A DNA stretch of 5,846 bases. Source: an uncultured Bacilli bacterium. Its GTDB lineage: Bacteria > Bacillota_I > Bacilli_A > RF39 > UBA660. Every line of letters starts with the position of its first letter. The first letter of the stretch is position 1. The notes under the pieces were generated by a model, which did not search any database, was not told the origin of the DNA, and saw nothing but the letters and a program-made list of their open reading frames with translations. The stretch is taken from assembly GCA_947624855.1 (NCBI GenBank), contig CANQMC010000075.1, positions 1-5,846 of the forward strand, written 5' to 3'. The translations under genes were made by a program, and so were the position numbers. Positions 4,583 to 5,846 of this stretch are shown piece after piece.

Positions 4583-5846
4583 ATGAAAAAATATGTATAT
4601 TTATTTAGTGAAGGTAATAAAGATATGCGAGAATTACTAGGAGGAAAAGGAGCAAATTTAGCTGAAATGACTTCGATTGGTCTGCCCGTACCAAGAGGTT
4701 TTACTATTACCACTGAAGCTTGTAATAAATATTATGAAGATCAAGAAATTATAGATGAAGATATTAAAAAAGAAATATATTCTAAACTAGAAGAATTAGA
4801 AAAAATAACAGGTAAAACTTTAGGGGATAAAGAAAATCCTTTATTAGTTAGTGTTAGAAGTGGAGCTAGAGCAAGTATGCCTGGGATGATGGATACTGTT
4901 TTAAATCTTGGCTTAAATGATGATGTTGCTATAGGCTTTACTAAAGCTACTAATAATAAAAGATTTGTTTATGATTCTTATCGGCGGTTTATTCAAATGT
5001 TTGCCGATGTCGTAAAAGGTTATCCAAAAAGTAGCTTTGAACGTCGCTTAGATGAAATAAAAGAAGCTAAAAATGTTAAATATGATACCGATTTAACTGC
5101 TGAAGATATGGTTCAAATAACTGAAGAATTTAAAAAGATATATAAAAGTATTGCCGGTGAGGATTTTCCTGAAGATCCTAAAGTTCAATTAATTGAGGCT
5201 GTTACTGCTGTTTTTAGAAGTTGGAATAATGAAAGAGCAATTTATTATAGACGAATGAATGATATTCCATCTAGTTGGGGAACAGCTGTAAACGTTCAAG
5301 AAATGGTTTATGGTAATCGTGGCCAAAACAGTGGAACAGGAGTAGCATTTACAAGGAATCCTGCTACTGGTGAAAATAAACTTTATGGTGAATATTTAAT
5401 TAATGCTCAAGGGGAAGATGTAGTTGCAGGAATTCGTACTCCAGAACCAATATCTAAACTTGAAACAGTTATGCCAGATGTCTATCAAGAATTTGTTCTT
5501 ATAGCGCAAAAATTAGAAAAACATTATAAAGATATGCAAGATATGGAATTTACAATCGAAAATGGTAAATTATTTATGTTACAAACTAGAAATGGTAAAA
5601 GAACGGCTAAAGCTGCTTTAAAAATCGCGGTTGATTTAGTAAATGAAGGAATGATTACTAAAGAAGAAGCCTTATTTAAAGTAGAACCTAAACAATTAGA
5701 TAGTTTATTACATCCTATGTTTAATGATGAAGCCTTAAAAAATGGTGAAGTTATCGCAACTGGTCTTGCTGCCTCACCTGGAGCGGGTGCTGGTAAAATA
5801 TATTTTACAGCCGAAAGTGTAACGGAACATGCTCAAAATGGTGAAA
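4583..5846 (+). CDS. ppdK: Pyruvate, phosphate dikinase, N-terminal half (cut by window end)
   Basis: Only the first 421 of an expected ~880 residues are present; the frame is open to the window end, with no frameshift. The enzyme interconverts PEP + AMP + PPi and pyruvate + ATP + Pi; in anaerobes it often works glycolytically in place of or beside pyruvate kinase. Visible: the ATP-grasp nucleotide-binding domain with GGKGANLAEM (20-29; K22), LLVSVRSGARASMPGMMDT (87-105; R92), the Gly-rich loop GNRGQNSGTGVAFTRNP (244-260), LINAQGEDVVAG (272-283), and MEFTIENGKLFMLQTRNGKR (321-340; E322, R336). Residue numbers agree with the Clostridium symbiosum enzyme to within one. The central phosphohistidine domain begins at GLAASPGAGAG (394-404), but its catalytic His (about 455) and the C-terminal PEP/pyruvate barrel lie beyond the window. 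AAGGAGG ends 8 nt before the ATG. It has its own promoter and is separated from nrnA by a terminator. Confidence 0.96.
   Translation, partial: MKKYVYLFSEGNKDMRELLGGKGANLAEMTSIGLPVPRGFTITTEACNKYYEDQEIIDEDIKKEIYSKLEELEKITGKTLGDKENPLLVSVRSGARASMPGMMDTVLNLGLNDDVAIGFTKATNNKRFVYDSYRRFIQMFADVVKGYPKSSFERRLDEIKEAKNVKYDTDLTAEDMVQITEEFKKIYKSIAGEDFPEDPKVQLIEAVTAVFRSWNNERAIYYRRMNDIPSSWGTAVNVQEMVYGNRGQNSGTGVAFTRNPATGENKLYGEYLINAQGEDVVAGIRTPEPISKLETVMPDVYQEFVLIAQKLEKHYKDMQDMEFTIENGKLFMLQTRNGKRTAKAALKIAVDLVNEGMITKEEALFKVEPKQLDSLLHPMFNDEALKNGEVIATGLAASPGAGAGKIYFTAESVTEHAQNGE

Noticed and set aside
1..5846. Mycoplasma-type code (TGA as Trp), tRNA/rRNA genes, CRISPR array, prophage or IS genes
   Set aside because: No in-frame TGA in any gene and Trp is always TGG; no clover-leaf-like, rRNA-like, spaced-repeat or transposase/integrase sequence was recognised.

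Overview
The window is AT-rich DNA (23-25% GC in the stretches I counted, with one marked exception). Every identifiable gene lies on the + strand and uses the standard genetic code: TAA/TAG stops, TGG for Trp, no in-frame TGA. The gene set (SEDS peptidoglycan polymerase, acetate kinase, DHH phosphoesterase, pyruvate phosphate dikinase) and strong AGGAGG-type ribosome binding sites suggest a fermentative, low-GC Bacillota. The closest impression is the uncultured gut lineages near Erysipelotrichales/RF39 that are often labelled Mycoplasma-like or Clostridium-like in metagenomes. The lineage is inference. The cell-wall polymerase and the normal code argue against a true Mycoplasma.

Layout. (1) 1-921: the 3' part of a Ser/Thr/Asn-rich, probably exported protein ending in a C-type-lectin-like/DUF6273-like module with a GVRPVINL signature. 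Its last ~165 bases before that signature change composition abruptly: adenine falls from 54% to 20%, GC rises from 23% to 45%, and about 80% of codons are NNY. This is the pattern expected of a diversity-generating-retroelement (DGR) variable region. (2) 922-1103: an intergenic stretch with a perfect 12-bp inverted repeat around a 66-nt AT-rich loop, then a Rho-independent terminator, then a possible leaderless promoter. (3) 1104-2192: an FtsW-type SEDS glycosyltransferase, followed by a terminator. (4) 2298-4475: a two-gene operon, ackA then an NrnA-like DHH/DHHA1 phosphoesterase, with the second gene starting directly at the first one's stop; a terminator overlaps the second stop codon. (5) 4583-5846: the first 421 codons of pyruvate phosphate dikinase behind a good extended -10 promoter and a strong ribosome binding site.

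How the genes fit together. AckA and PPDK are both ATP-yielding steps of anaerobic sugar fermentation (PEP to pyruvate; acetyl phosphate to acetate). The DHH enzyme does RNA-fragment, pAp or cyclic-dinucleotide turnover, and FtsW builds septal peptidoglycan. These four look like core genome. The first gene looks like an accessory, rapidly diversifying surface or binding protein, and is the most interesting part of the window. No reverse transcriptase or template repeat is present here, so the DGR reading rests on composition and family resemblance alone.
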